A stretch of DNA of 45,511 nucleotides, from contig CAMCQT010000026.1 in assembly GCA_945877125.1 (NCBI GenBank), forward strand, positions 1 through 45,511. The letters are read 5' to 3'. The notes under the pieces were generated by a model. The model searched no databases. It saw only the letters and a list, made by a program, of their open reading frames with translations, and had not been told where the DNA came from. Positions 24,058 to 32,284 of the stretch are shown piece after piece. How positions within the stretch are numbered: the first letter of the stretch is position 1; every line of letters begins with the position of its first letter. Source of the DNA: Candidatus Brevifilum fermentans (GTDB lineage: Bacteria; Chloroflexota; Anaerolineae; Anaerolineales; Villigracilaceae). A program made the position numbers and the translations under genes.

Positions 24058-24663
24058 ATGAAGACTGAAATTATCCCAGCAATAGAGATCGAACACGCGC
24101 TCCGCATCCTAAAAAGCGGCGGCATCGTCGCGTTCCCCACAGACACCGTCTACGGGCTTGGCGCGCTGGCATTCAACAACGCCGCCATCGAAAGCATCTA
24201 CATAGCCAAAGATCGCCCCATTGAAAAAGCCATTCCCATTTTGATTGGAGATTTGGGCGACCTCGACAAAGTTGCAGACGACATCCCAAACATGGCTCTC
24301 CGTTTTGCTGCCCGCTTCTGGCCCGGACCCTTGACCTGTATCGTCCCCAAAAAGCAGATTCTACCCTTGGCAGTTTCTGCCACGTCCACCGTCGCAGTCC
24401 GCATTCCAGACCATCACGATGCCTGCGCCCTGCTCCGTGCGGCGGGACCCATGGCAGTCACCTCTGCAAATATTTCAGGGTGGGCAAGTCCATCCACAGC
24501 GCAGGAAGTGTACGAGCAGCTCAATGGGCGCATCCCGCTCATTTTAGATGGCGGAAAAACCAAAGGCGGAGTCCCATCCACATTGGTCGACTGCACAGGC
24601 CAAGGTCCGGTTGTTTTGCGAGAAGGTCCAATTTCGCTGGCTGAATTGATGACGGTTTTATAA
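24058..24663 (+). CDS. Sua5/YciO/YrdC-family threonylcarbamoyl-AMP synthase
   Basis: A 201-residue L-threonylcarbamoyladenylate synthase, the first step of t6A tRNA modification. The nucleotide-binding start is LKSGGIVAFPTDTVYGLGA, followed by KDRPIEKAIPILI, the family signature VRIPDHHDACALLRAAGPMA and VTSANISG. The C-terminal Sua5 domain is absent, so this is the short TsaC/YwlC-like form. It ends the prfA-prmC set. Confidence 0.95.
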   Translation: MKTEIIPAIEIEHALRILKSGGIVAFPTDTVYGLGALAFNNAAIESIYIAKDRPIEKAIPILIGDLGDLDKVADDIPNMALRFAARFWPGPLTCIVPKKQILPLAVSATSTVAVRIPDHHDACALLRAAGPMAVTSANISGWASPSTAQEVYEQLNGRIPLILDGGKTKGGVPSTLVDCTGQGPVVLREGPISLAELMTVL

Positions 24664-24806
24664 CCTTCTTTATAAACAACTCAAAGACTAACCTGCCTCT
24701 GCCATTTCACAAAATTTCAGATTAGTCTTAACGTATCTCCATATAATGAATGTTGAATTCTCCCTTTCACAAATCCCGTTAGAGAGTGTTTCTTAAATCC
24801 AATTCA

Positions 24807-24830
24807 CCACAGACACTGGCACCAAACGCC
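24807..24830. repeat. Small palindrome CACTGGC-ACCAAAC-GCCAGTG
   Basis: A 7-bp stem around the loop ACCAAAC, followed by CGGTGT. A related element with loop AACAAAC lies at 39509-39545. Confidence 0.7.
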
Positions 24831-25090
24831 AGTGCGGTGTAAACACGGATGAAAAGGATGTAAAAGCATTTTTGAGTTGGTGCATAAATCCAAAAGTAGG
24901 CACAATCCGCTGGATAGGAGCGAAAAGTTATGCCACTTTGTAGCTTTGGGGCATGCCCAGATGCGTCATTTTGTTGAGAGCGGCACAACGAACAAATCCT
25001 TGCCGCGTTTGGATGACGTTGAATGATCTGGCACGGGTAAAAGGAAGGTTTTCCAGAAGACTTCCGAAGGCTGGGGTATCTTCACTTGCC

Positions 25091-25186
25091 AGACCTGACA
25101 GGTTTTATCATGACCTGAGTCGACCATAACCTATGCGCGGACAGAGATTTGAGTCGGACATGGATCTGTGGAAACCTGTCAGGTCT
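25091..25186. repeat. Inverted repeat AGACCTGACAGGTTTT ... AAACCTGTCAGGTCT
   Basis: The two arms (25091-25106 and 25172-25186) are 65 bases apart. Each also contains the near-palindrome ACCTGACAGGT. The outer AGAC / GTCT ends match two other hairpins in this region. Confidence 0.75.
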
Positions 25187-25268
25187 TACGCCGAGTTGCA
25201 TTACTACCGCGTGTACACCCAGCAGTTCCGTCATCAATTGGAGGTGGCGTATGGGGTCTCTGATGAGC

Positions 25269-25302
25269 AGACTTCCGAAGTCTCGGAGACTTCGGAAGTC
25301 TT
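25269..25302. repeat. Hairpin with AGACTTCCGAAGT / ACTTCGGAAGTCT arms
   Basis: A 34-base palindrome with outer AGACTTCCGA and TCGGAAGTCT and a short central segment. It lies in the reading frame of the small ORF at 25133-25324. Confidence 0.85.
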
Positions 25303-25324
25303 GAGGTTGGTGGCGGCAGATTAG

Positions 25325-25535
25325 TACGCCCCCTCCGCCCCCCTCCGCGGGGCACCTACCACTCGCTCCGCTCGGGTACAATGTCCCCCATTTTCAAGTG
25401 CGGAAAATGGAGGAGGAATAATGTTTTCATAAATACGTGCCGTATCATTTTCTCCCCCAAAATCGCTCTTTGACATCGTCCCCGTATGGGGGTTTTTGGG
25501 GAGATGTCTCCGCGAAGCGGGACAGAGGGGGCAGA
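25325..25535. repeat. Composite palindromic element related to the one inside the SUI1 gene
   Basis: Contains CTCCCCCAAAA (25452-25462) facing TTTTGGGGAG (25493-25502), then ATGTCTCCGCGAAGCGGGAC and AGAGGGGGCAG. The last part matches GTGTCTCGCGAAGCGGGAC and GGAGGGGG of the element at 44854-44937. The left part has further GC-rich inverted segments (CGCTCCGCTCGGG, CCCCCATTTTC). Confidence 0.7.
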
Positions 25536-25542
25536 TTGTAAA

Positions 25543-25576
25543 AGACCTCCGAGTTTTTGAAAAACTCGGAGGTCTT
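25543..25576. repeat. Hairpin AGACCTCCGAGTTTT / AAAACTCGGAGGTCT
   Basis: A nearly perfect 34-base palindrome with only a few unpaired central bases. Outer AGACCTCCGA is similar to the 25269 element with different stem bases. Confidence 0.88.
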
Positions 25577-25582
25577 GGGTGG

Positions 25583-25629
25583 GTAGGTCACGTTTGCAAC
25601 GTGACAGTCACGCTGCAAACGTGACCTAC
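25583..25629. repeat. Long inverted repeat downstream of the STAND gene
   Basis: GTAGGTCACGTTTGCA (25583-25598) pairs with TGCAAACGTGACCTAC (25614-25629), a 16-bp perfect stem. It begins 11 bases after the stop of the minus-strand STAND gene and may act as its 3' hairpin, although no T-run follows. Confidence 0.85.
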
Positions 25630-25639
25630 TTGATTATTC

Positions 25640-27478
25640 TTACTCCAAATCAGCCAGCCACTTTTCTACGCAGCTTACATGGGGGCTTTCAATGGCTCGA
25701 TAAATGATCAGTGATTCCTGCCATACTTTTCGCGCTTTTTCTTTCTCGCCAAGGTTTTTATATGCCAACCCCAAGTTTGCGAGGGCATTTCCTTCGCCGC
25801 GGCGGTCGCCAATTTCACGCGCAATTATCATACGTTGTTCATAGAACTCGATGGCTTTGCGCGCATCCCCCAAAGAATAATACGCACTTCCCAGGTTGCC
25901 GAGGGCATGTCCTTCGCCGCGGCGGTCGCCAATTTCACGAACGATAATCAGTTGTTGTTCATAGAACTCGATGGCTTTGCGCGCATCCCCCAAATCCGCA
26001 TACGCAAGACCCAGGTTGCCGAGGTGAACGCCCTCAGTTTGTTTATCCCCTAAACGACGGGCGGCATCCAAGGCGGTTTGCAGAATAAGAGTTCTCTCTC
26101 GCGGCGGGAGGTGTAGATCCAAGACATAAGCACATCTGCCAGGGAAATTGCTCAGCCAGCGGTCTGCACTTTGCGGGCGGGTTTTTTGCTCGGGCAGGCA
26201 TCTTTCATACGCCGAGTACAAATGAAACCAAATAAAACGAAATTGCGCCAATCCAACTAAGATATTTTCGTTGCCTTTCATGTATAAAGTATTTGCCGCA
26301 CTCGCCCATTCCAAAAAATGTTCGGCGTAACGCGTAAGGGTTTCCTCGTATTCGTTTTCTTCCAACAATTTTTGCACCGCGTACAAGCGCATCAGATCGT
26401 GCAGGGAATACAGGTCAGCCACGACCTCCTGTGATTTTTGGGTATTCAAAAAACTGCGCGCCATCAGTTTACCGAGCGCCTCATCCAGTTCATCCGCATC
26501 CGCAATTCCCAACACAGCCTGGGCTGAAACCTTTGCAAACGGCGCAGTGAAAATACCCAAGGCGCGCGAGTATTTTTTCAAGTCATCGTCCAGCAGTTCA
26601 TACGAGAGGTTGAGCATGGCTTCCACATCGTAATCGCCTTCGCGCTTCAAGCGTTTCAAGCGCGTGTGTTCATCCTGCAAGCGGTTGAGTAAGGTGTTCG
26701 CTGTCCAATCTGAGCGGTCGTTCAAGAGCGAAGCCGCCACGCGCAGGGCTAAAGGCAAATATCCGCAAAGTTTGGCGAGTGCGTTTACCTCCCCATCTTG
26801 AGAGTCGTTCAGCTTTGGCGAAGCGCCATGCAAAAACTCACGCGCTTTTTCAGGGGAAAGTACATCAAGGCGCAGAGGTTCATGCATACCAAACTCGGTG
26901 AGGCTAAAATGCTGGCGTGAGGTGATGATCGCCGCCGACGGCGCAGGCGGAATCAACGGGCGTACTTGTGCCGCATTTGCGGCGTTATCCAGTAATAACA
27001 AAACCTTTTTCGTCCCAATGGTCTGCTGGTACAAACCCTTGAGTTGGGTTTCGTCATCGGGCAGTTTTTGCCCCGTATAAAACGGCTCCAGCAAACGGCG
27101 CATCAAATCTTCGGGTGAGGTCGGCTTTTCGGATGTGCCGAGCAGGTCAATGTTCATTCGGGCATCGGGAAAATTCTCGGCAATATCCTGTGCCAGTTTG
27201 CGCGCCAGTTCAGTCTTGCCAATTCCGCCCGCACCGCTCAACCCTGTAATGATCGCACCGTTGGTGAACGAGGCTTTCAGTCCCGCCAGTTCTGCATCGC
27301 GCCCCGTGAAATCGGTCACGGGTTGAGGGATGGTGAAGAGTCCGTAGGTAGTTTTGAGAACTTCTTGAACATTGACGATGTTGTCATTGCCAATAATAAT
27401 ATTTGAGCCAGCGACTCCTTCCCCAACGTGGATGGTAGGCTGTTCTTGTTGTTTTTTTGACTTGGAAGATTTGCTCAT
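25640..27478 (-). CDS. STAND-class (NB-ARC-like) NTPase with TPR repeats
   Basis: A 612-residue protein. A short N-terminal segment with GSNIIIGNDNIVNVQEVL resembles motifs at the start of other bacterial STAND proteins; no effector domain is seen. The NTPase shows the P-loop GLSGAGGIGKTELA, Walker B KVLLLLDNAAN, an ITSRQ sensor and the GxP motif LCGYLPLALRVAA. A winged-helix-like region follows, then three 40-residue TPRs near residues 490-600 (NLGLAYADLGDARKAIEFYE). Two of them are about 80% identical, encoded by 120-bp tandem repeats. STAND proteins act as signal-triggered switches in defence or regulation; which applies here is unknown. It sits beside a toxin-antitoxin pair and a repeat-rich region. 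Confidence 0.88.
   Translation of the reverse strand: MSKSSKSKKQQEQPTIHVGEGVAGSNIIIGNDNIVNVQEVLKTTYGLFTIPQPVTDFTGRDAELAGLKASFTNGAIITGLSGAGGIGKTELARKLAQDIAENFPDARMNIDLLGTSEKPTSPEDLMRRLLEPFYTGQKLPDDETQLKGLYQQTIGTKKVLLLLDNAANAAQVRPLIPPAPSAAIITSRQHFSLTEFGMHEPLRLDVLSPEKAREFLHGASPKLNDSQDGEVNALAKLCGYLPLALRVAASLLNDRSDWTANTLLNRLQDEHTRLKRLKREGDYDVEAMLNLSYELLDDDLKKYSRALGIFTAPFAKVSAQAVLGIADADELDEALGKLMARSFLNTQKSQEVVADLYSLHDLMRLYAVQKLLEENEYEETLTRYAEHFLEWASAANTLYMKGNENILVGLAQFRFIWFHLYSAYERCLPEQKTRPQSADRWLSNFPGRCAYVLDLHLPPRERTLILQTALDAARRLGDKQTEGVHLGNLGLAYADLGDARKAIEFYEQQLIIVREIGDRRGEGHALGNLGSAYYSLGDARKAIEFYEQRMIIAREIGDRRGEGNALANLGLAYKNLGEKEKARKVWQESLIIYRAIESPHVSCVEKWLADLE
25780..26019 (-). repeat. Tandem 120-bp repeats coding for TPR units
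   Basis: Two units with exactly 120-bp period inside the STAND gene. In the block 25801-25860 against 25921-25980 I count 53 of 60 identical bases. Each unit encodes one 40-residue TPR, so recombination can add or remove units in frame. Confidence 0.88.
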
Positions 27479-27499
27479 TGATTTCCCGCCTGTGGTTAA

Positions 27500-27997
27500 T
27501 TATTCTAATTCATCTGCCTGCTTCAAGATTTCCTGATACAAGCGTTCAGAAATAAAAAAGCCAATTTCCCTGCGCAGCGACTTCATGGCGCTGCCAACTG
27601 AATCTATTTTTCCATATTTTTTTGCGCTCAAAAGCACCCCAAGAATGCCTACCGTTTTCAACCCAAGTGCCTTTGCGTGTTCGCGCCCAATTCGTTCATC
27701 CATCACAATCATGTCCATGCCCAAGTCGATTGCAAGAGTAATTGCTTCGGACTCTCCCCTGTCCAATTCTAAAGATAACGATTGAGCAAGTGGTTTGTTT
27801 TGAATGTCTTTGGGTTTGATCCAGCCGTTACTTAATGCTTGTTGAATCGCATCCGTTCCGCGAAAATCAGTTTCGACTTTAAGTTCCGCCAAAACAGCTT
27901 GTGGAATAAAAATCTCACCAAATTGATCTTGAAGTAATTCAAGATAACCAATGGCAGAAAGTCCAAGAATGGGTGACGTATCGCTAACGACTGGCAT
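27500..27997 (-). CDS. PIN-like DUF3368 toxin candidate
   Basis: A 165-residue protein with the PIN-fold start VVSDTSPILGLSAIGYLELL (Asp5), acidic residues in AVLAELK, the RGESEAITLA block and VMDERIGREHA, which together form the nuclease-type acidic site. Members of this group are usually paired with a UPF0175 protein, as here: the start overlaps the upstream gene by 14 bases. A ribonuclease toxin role is inferred from family and pairing. Confidence 0.87.
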   Translation of the reverse strand: MPVVSDTSPILGLSAIGYLELLQDQFGEIFIPQAVLAELKVETDFRGTDAIQQALSNGWIKPKDIQNKPLAQSLSLELDRGESEAITLAIDLGMDMIVMDERIGREHAKALGLKTVGILGVLLSAKKYGKIDSVGSAMKSLRREIGFFISERLYQEILKQADELE

Positions 27998-28235
27998 ACG
28001 CTATATCATCCTGTAAATCCTGTTCATCATATTGACGCGGGATGTTACGTTTGCCCAGTAGGATTCCGAATTCAAGTTTTGTGGTTTCCGCCAGTTCGCA
28101 GGCTTTGCCAAAAGAAAGAATACCCTGCGCGTATAAACTCAGCGCAAGTTCTGTTTTTAATTGATGTGATCGTTCCTTGCGCGGCAGCCGCATTGCCTGT
28201 GCTATAGAATCGGGGATTTCAAGCATGATGGTCAT
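27984..28235 (-). CDS. UPF0175-family antitoxin candidate
   Basis: An 83-residue UPF0175 protein with the typical PRKERSHQLKTELALSLYAQ and GKACELAETTKLEFGILLGK, predicted helical and HTH-like. It is the upstream partner of the PIN-like protein and probably represses the pair and neutralises the toxin. The ATG is preceded by GAGGTGATTT. Confidence 0.87.
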   Translation of the reverse strand: MTIMLEIPDSIAQAMRLPRKERSHQLKTELALSLYAQGILSFGKACELAETTKLEFGILLGKRNIPRQYDEQDLQDDIAYASR

Positions 28236-28330
28236 AAATCACCTCGTTAATATGATTATACCTGAAACAAAAAAACCTCCCCAGCGGGTAAAATATAGAC
28301 AACATTAGTCAAAATAAAGGAAAACCGATC

Positions 28331-28987
28331 ATGGCAAAGAAAAAATATTCGATCAACTGGGAAAACGACGAACCCGCCTCCTTTGAAGTGGATGGCGTGA
28401 AATACGAATCGCTGGATGATATCCCAAACTGGAAGGACAAGGACAAACTTTCAGCGATGGTTCAGGCTGCATCTGAAGACGACTATGAGGAAGTCAAGTT
28501 TGACGAAAAGGAATTTGAAGAGCTGCGCAAAGCCGCGGAAAACCCCAGCATGGAAAGATGGGTGCTGGGAGGCTTTACCGCCATCGCGGTGATCGCGCTT
28601 TTGGTCACAGTGATCTCAACTTTTTCAAATATTCAAAAGATCGCCAAAGAGGAAAGCGCGCCCGGGCGTGTGGTGGATGTGGTGGTGCAAAAGGTAATTG
28701 TCAACGAGAAGAATGATATCGTGCGCGACTTCTATTATCCTGTGGTCGAATTTGTCCCCATCGACGGGCACAAGCGCACGGTTCAACTCAATGAAGGCAG
28801 TGACTCGCCCTACTACGAAAAAGGGAACGAGATCACAGTCCGCTACGACCCAGATCATCCGCTGGATGCGAGGATCAAATCCGCGAGCAGCAATATGCTG
28901 ATGTGGGTTTTGCCTGGCATCACCGGCATCTTGGGAATTGCCTTCGCGGGCGCAGTATTCGTTGTAAAAAAGGTGATGGCGGCGTAA
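28331..28987 (+). CDS. DUF3592-like membrane protein
   Basis: A 218-residue protein. A long acidic N-terminal segment (about 70 residues, EDDYEEVKFDEKEFEELRK) precedes a membrane helix near 77-97. A soluble DUF3592-type beta domain follows (APGRVVDVVVQKVIVNEKN, YYPVVEFVP, YEKGNEITVRYDPDHP), and a second helix ends the protein. The function of the family is unknown. It lies divergent from the UPF0175 gene and ends seven bases before a MITE-like palindrome. Confidence 0.8.
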   Translation: MAKKKYSINWENDEPASFEVDGVKYESLDDIPNWKDKDKLSAMVQAASEDDYEEVKFDEKEFEELRKAAENPSMERWVLGGFTAIAVIALLVTVISTFSNIQKIAKEESAPGRVVDVVVQKVIVNEKNDIVRDFYYPVVEFVPIDGHKRTVQLNEGSDSPYYEKGNEITVRYDPDHPLDARIKSASSNMLMWVLPGITGILGIAFAGAVFVVKKVMAA

Positions 28988-28993
28988 TTAATA

Positions 28994-29092
28994 ATGTCGT
29001 TGCGAGGAGGGTGCTCTTCCCGGCGAAGCAATCTCATCACCATGTTGGGGATTGCTTCGCCGCAAAGAGCAAGGCGCGGCTCGCAATGACAT
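28994..29092. repeat. MITE-like palindrome with ATGTCGTTGCGAG / CTCGCAATGACAT ends
   Basis: A 99-base element with inverted ends, inner GGCGAAGCAATCTC facing GGGATTGCTTCGCCG, and a short non-paired centre. A half copy with the same orientation is at 30470-30518. This belongs to a common type of non-coding palindrome seen in many bacterial phyla. Confidence 0.85.
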
Positions 29093-29161
29093 ATCGCCTA
29101 TCGCCTCACAAAACGAATTGACCCGATGATCGCATGGACGAAGGGATAACAGGAAAAATAT

Positions 29162-29470
29162 ATGCTAACTGAAACCACAAGAAAAACTTATTTTGGCATC
29201 GCTGCATTAATAACAGGTGTTCTCTCTGGTCTGTCCCTCCTGTCTAATTTTACGGTTGCCTACTTGAACATCTCTGGGGAGACATTCAGCAAATTAAATA
29301 ATTTGACCGCCCTGTTCTTCTGCATACTGACTCCGCTCGCTTTTGTTTTGGGAGTTGTGGGTCACACACGCAAGAATGATTCTAAAAATCTTTCACGTGT
29401 CGCGATTGTGCTGGCTGTGGTTCCATTTTTGATCATATTCGCGCAGCTCGTTTACTCTTTTATAAAATAG
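29162..29470 (+). CDS. Small membrane protein, DUF4190-like
   Basis: A 102-residue protein with three hydrophobic helices (FGIAALITGVLSGLSLL, NLTALFFCILTPLAFVLGVV and VAIVLAVVPFLIIFAQLVYS). The central GVVGHTR resembles small membrane proteins of the DUF4190 type, but I am not certain. It follows the MITE-like element and ends in a strong terminator. Confidence 0.6.
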   Translation: MLTETTRKTYFGIAALITGVLSGLSLLSNFTVAYLNISGETFSKLNNLTALFFCILTPLAFVLGVVGHTRKNDSKNLSRVAIVLAVVPFLIIFAQLVYSFIK

Positions 29471-29496
29471 AGACACGGCGCACCGTGTCTCTATTT
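29466..29496. terminator. Bidirectional terminator between small membrane protein and dehydrogenase
   Basis: AAATAGAGACACGG and CCGTGTCTCTATTT form the stem with a CGCA loop, followed by a T-run on the plus strand and preceded by A on the minus. It serves convergent genes. Confidence 0.9.
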
Positions 29497-29497
29497 T

Positions 29498-30445
29498 TTA
29501 CATTTCAATTTGTACTTTCAATACGCCCGCCTGAGCGGCGTGTTCAAATCCCTTAAGAATATCCTTCAATTTATACTGCGCCGAGATCAACACAGTGGGG
29601 TCAACTTCACGCCTTTCAAGCAGGCGCAAGGCGGGCGCAAAAGGACCACAGCGTGAGCCGACCACAGTGATCTCGTCCACCACGATGGACGACAGATTTA
29701 TATTTATATTCCCGGCATAAGTAGATTTCATCACCAGCGTCCCACGTGGGCGCACAGCTTTTCTCGCGAGGTTGAATCCATCGGGCGAACCTGTGGCTTC
29801 CACCACCACATCCCATTTGCGGGGTTGGATTTTAGCTTCTGTAATAAAACGGATACCGCGCGCGCTCAACAGATCCTGTTGATATGAATGACGTGCCAGC
29901 ACATGCAGGTCACAACCTGTGAGAGCCAGGGTTTGTGCGATCAATTGTCCCAGCCGGCCTGCGCCGACCAGCAGTACGCGGTCTGTCGGCTTGATCTGAA
30001 TCTGTTGCTGAATTTCCAATGCAGCAGCGAGCGGCTCGGTAAATACCGCCATTTCATCTGAGACTGAATCAGGCACGCGATATAGATTTTCAAGCGGCAG
30101 GGTCGCGTATTCGGCAAAGACGCCCTCGCGGTTGGTAATGCCAAGTACTGTGCGATTCTCGCAGTGGGTCGAGCGTCCATTCATACACGCTTCGCATTTG
30201 CCGCAGACAGCATTGATCTCGCCCACCACGCGCTGACCGATCCAGGAAGCATCAGTCGCACTTACCACTTCGCCGACAAACTCATGTCCAAGCACACCGG
30301 TGTATGGGTAATAACCCTTCACGAGTTCAAGGTCGGTGCTGCAAATGCCAGCCTTGCGAATTTTGATCAACGCCTCATTTGGCTTATCGGGCTGCTGAAT
30401 ATCGCGCAGTGAAATTTGGTTGTTTTCAAGCCACAATGCTTTCAT
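29498..30445 (-). CDS. Zinc-dependent medium-chain alcohol dehydrogenase
   Basis: A 315-residue MDR-family NAD(P)-dependent dehydrogenase. Catalytic zinc ligands are in AGICSTDLELV and GHEFVGEV; the structural zinc loop is CGKCEACMNGRSTHC with four cysteines. The Rossmann motif is VLLVGAGRLGQLIAQ. It resembles threonine or sorbitol dehydrogenases, but the substrate is not evident. Its stop overlaps the terminator, and trmH-like and ABC transporter genes lie upstream on the same strand with a repeat between. Confidence 0.9.
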   Translation of the reverse strand: MKALWLENNQISLRDIQQPDKPNEALIKIRKAGICSTDLELVKGYYPYTGVLGHEFVGEVVSATDASWIGQRVVGEINAVCGKCEACMNGRSTHCENRTVLGITNREGVFAEYATLPLENLYRVPDSVSDEMAVFTEPLAAALEIQQQIQIKPTDRVLLVGAGRLGQLIAQTLALTGCDLHVLARHSYQQDLLSARGIRFITEAKIQPRKWDVVVEATGSPDGFNLARKAVRPRGTLVMKSTYAGNININLSSIVVDEITVVGSRCGPFAPALRLLERREVDPTVLISAQYKLKDILKGFEHAAQAGVLKVQIEM

Positions 30446-30469
30446 AAAATATTTCCTTCAATAAATTCA

Positions 30470-30518
30470 TGAGATTGCTTCGCCGCCAAAGAACAAGGTC
30501 GGCGGCTCGCAATGACAT
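30470..30518. repeat. Half copy of the MITE-like palindrome
   Basis: GAGATTGCTTCGCCG followed by GGCTCGCAATGACATA, matching the right half of the element at 28994-29092. The left half is missing. It lies between the dehydrogenase and the RNA methyltransferase. Confidence 0.75.
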
Positions 30519-30521
30519 AGT

Positions 30522-31292
30522 TCATTTTCTCTGTCTGACCGCTTCATAGGTAATCAACGCCGTTGCAATCGAAACATTCAATGAATTGATCTTACCCATC
30601 ATTGGGATTTTTACTTTGAGATCGGCGTTCTGCATCCAGAAATCTGTCAGACCTTCATCTTCGGTGCCGACTGCTATCGCGACGGGCTGTTTCAGGTCGA
30701 TGTCAGTATACAACACTTCGGCAGAGGGTGTGGCCGCAAGCACGCGCATCTTATTTGACTTGAGCCATGCCAGCGCCGTTGAAGAATCAACTTCGACGGT
30801 GGGGACGGTGAAGACCGCTCCGCGGCTGGCGCGGACTACGTTGGGATTCCACAAATCTACGCGCGGATCGCAGACGAGAAGTGCGTCCACGTGGGCGGCG
30901 TCGGCTGTGCGTAAAATGGCGCCGAGGTTGCCCGGCTTCTCAACGGATTCAGCGACGATCACCAAAGGCGATGCACTCAACTTCAAATCAGCAAGCGATA
31001 TTTTGGGGACAGGGAAAATTCCCAGCCAGCCGTCGGGATTGTCACGATACGAAATTTTCTCGAAGACGGCGCGGGTGACGGTTGTTAAATCAGCGGAGGG
31101 AATGTCTATTGAAACTGATACAAGCTCGGGCGCGGTCAGAAGCGATTGCGGCTTGAGTCCACTGCTGAGGGCTAGGACCAACTCATCGTGGCCTTCCACC
31201 AGCATGACGCCATCCTTCTGGCGTTGACGTTTATCTTCGCGCAATTTGACGATATATTTTACGGTTGTGTTTTGTAAACTTGTAATATCCAT
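30522..31292 (-). CDS. TrmH/SpoU-family RNA 2'-O-methyltransferase
   Basis: A 256-residue SPOUT methyltransferase. An N-terminal substrate-binding domain (LQNTTVKYIVKLREDKRQR) is followed by the knotted domain with motif 1 EKPGNLGAILRTADAA, motif 2 AIAVGTEDEGL and motif 3 IPMMGKINSLNVSIATAL. It resembles RlmB-like and TsnR-like enzymes; the RNA target is not known. It starts five bases after the end of the ABC ATPase gene. TAAAAT overlapping that gene's end lies seven bases before the ATG and could be a leaderless start. Confidence 0.92.
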   Translation of the reverse strand: MDITSLQNTTVKYIVKLREDKRQRQKDGVMLVEGHDELVLALSSGLKPQSLLTAPELVSVSIDIPSADLTTVTRAVFEKISYRDNPDGWLGIFPVPKISLADLKLSASPLVIVAESVEKPGNLGAILRTADAAHVDALLVCDPRVDLWNPNVVRASRGAVFTVPTVEVDSSTALAWLKSNKMRVLAATPSAEVLYTDIDLKQPVAIAVGTEDEGLTDFWMQNADLKVKIPMMGKINSLNVSIATALITYEAVRQRK

Positions 31293-31297
31293 TTAAT

Positions 31298-32284
31298 TTA
31301 TTTTACCAAAAGCAAGCACGCGGCTTGATGCGTTTTGCTCAGTGCAATGAAGGGTGGGTCACTGTCTTTGCAGATGGCGATTGCCACCGGGCAGCGCGGA
31401 TGAAAACGGCAGCCGCTGGGCACGTCGATGGGGCTGGGTGTTTCACCTTGCAAAATAATTCGCTCGTGGCGCAAACGCGGATTGGGAACAGGGATGACGG
31501 AGATTAAGGCTTTTGTGTACGGGTGCTCTGGTTTTTCCAAGACTTCGAGCATGGTGCCGATCTCGACGATGCGCCCAAGATACATAACCGCCACGCGGTC
31601 GGCGAAGAAGCCGACGGAGCCGAGGTCGTGCGTGATGAAGATGACTGCGATCTGGCGTGTGATGCGAAGTTCGGCGAGCAGGTTGATGATCTCGGCGCGA
31701 ATGGAAACATCGAGCATGGAGACGGGTTCATCGGCGAGGAGTATTTCTGGCTCAAGTACCAGCGCGGCGGCGATCACCACGCGCTGACGTTGTCCGCCGG
31801 AGAGTTCGTGCGGGAAGCGGCTTAGGTAAACTTCGGCAGGTTTCAAGCCTGCATCTTCCATGGCTTTCTTGACGCGCTCGTCGCGTTCTTTTTTATCCTT
31901 CGCAATTCCATGCACAAGCAAGGGTTCGTTGATGATCTCTTCGATGGTCTGTGTGGGATTGAGAGATTCGTAAGGGTCTTGAAAAACCATTTGAATCTTG
32001 CGCCGCAAGCCTTTGCGTTCGTGGTCATTCAAATGCGTGATGTCGCGCCCTTCGAAAGAGATGCTGCCTTCGGTTGGATTTTCCAAACCCATCAACAAAA
32101 GCGAGAGCGTTGATTTTCCGCATCCGCTTTCGCCGACCAGTGCAAGCACTTCGCTGCGCCTGAGATTAAAACTAACACCATCCACTGCATGAACAAAGCG
32201 CGTTTCTCGTGAGAACAGGCGGAGACGTCCCGCGTCAAAATATTTCTTTAATCCGCGCACTTCCAGGAAATTTTCTTTGTTCAT
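31298..32284 (-). CDS. Oligopeptide/dipeptide ABC transporter ATPase (DppF/OppF-type)
   Basis: A 328-residue ATP-binding subunit that energises peptide uptake from the cytoplasmic side. Walker A is GESGCGKST, the signature motif is LSGGQRQR, and Walker B is ILLADEPVSMLD. The C-terminal oligo_HPY extension contains CRFHPRCPVA. Its ATG overlaps the stop of the permease-ATPase fusion gene by four bases. It is the fourth gene of the transporter operon. Confidence 0.95.
   Translation of the reverse strand: MNKENFLEVRGLKKYFDAGRLRLFSRETRFVHAVDGVSFNLRRSEVLALVGESGCGKSTLSLLLMGLENPTEGSISFEGRDITHLNDHERKGLRRKIQMVFQDPYESLNPTQTIEEIINEPLLVHGIAKDKKERDERVKKAMEDAGLKPAEVYLSRFPHELSGGQRQRVVIAAALVLEPEILLADEPVSMLDVSIRAEIINLLAELRITRQIAVIFITHDLGSVGFFADRVAVMYLGRIVEIGTMLEVLEKPEHPYTKALISVIPVPNPRLRHERIILQGETPSPIDVPSGCRFHPRCPVAIAICKDSDPPFIALSKTHQAACLLLVK

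Larger units (their letters stand above)
24664..25639. other. Gene-free region rich in palindromic elements
   Basis: About 980 bases without a convincing gene. Short open frames exist (25133-25324 plus and 24779-24988 minus) but neither has a recognisable protein, and the first carries a palindrome in its reading frame. At least six palindromic elements are annotated separately. The stretch from 24880 to 25060 may be decayed coding sequence, but I cannot identify it. Confidence 0.7.

Noticed and set aside
24779-24988. Minus-strand open frame of 69 codons, possibly an old transposase remnant
   Set aside because: No transposase motif could be recognised, so the idea cannot be supported.
25133-25324. 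63-codon open frame in the palindrome-rich region
   Set aside because: No family, no good ribosome binding site, and it runs through a hairpin element; treated as chance or decayed sequence.
24664-25639. CRISPR array
   Set aside because: The repeats are single palindromes of different sequence, without regular spacers or cas genes.
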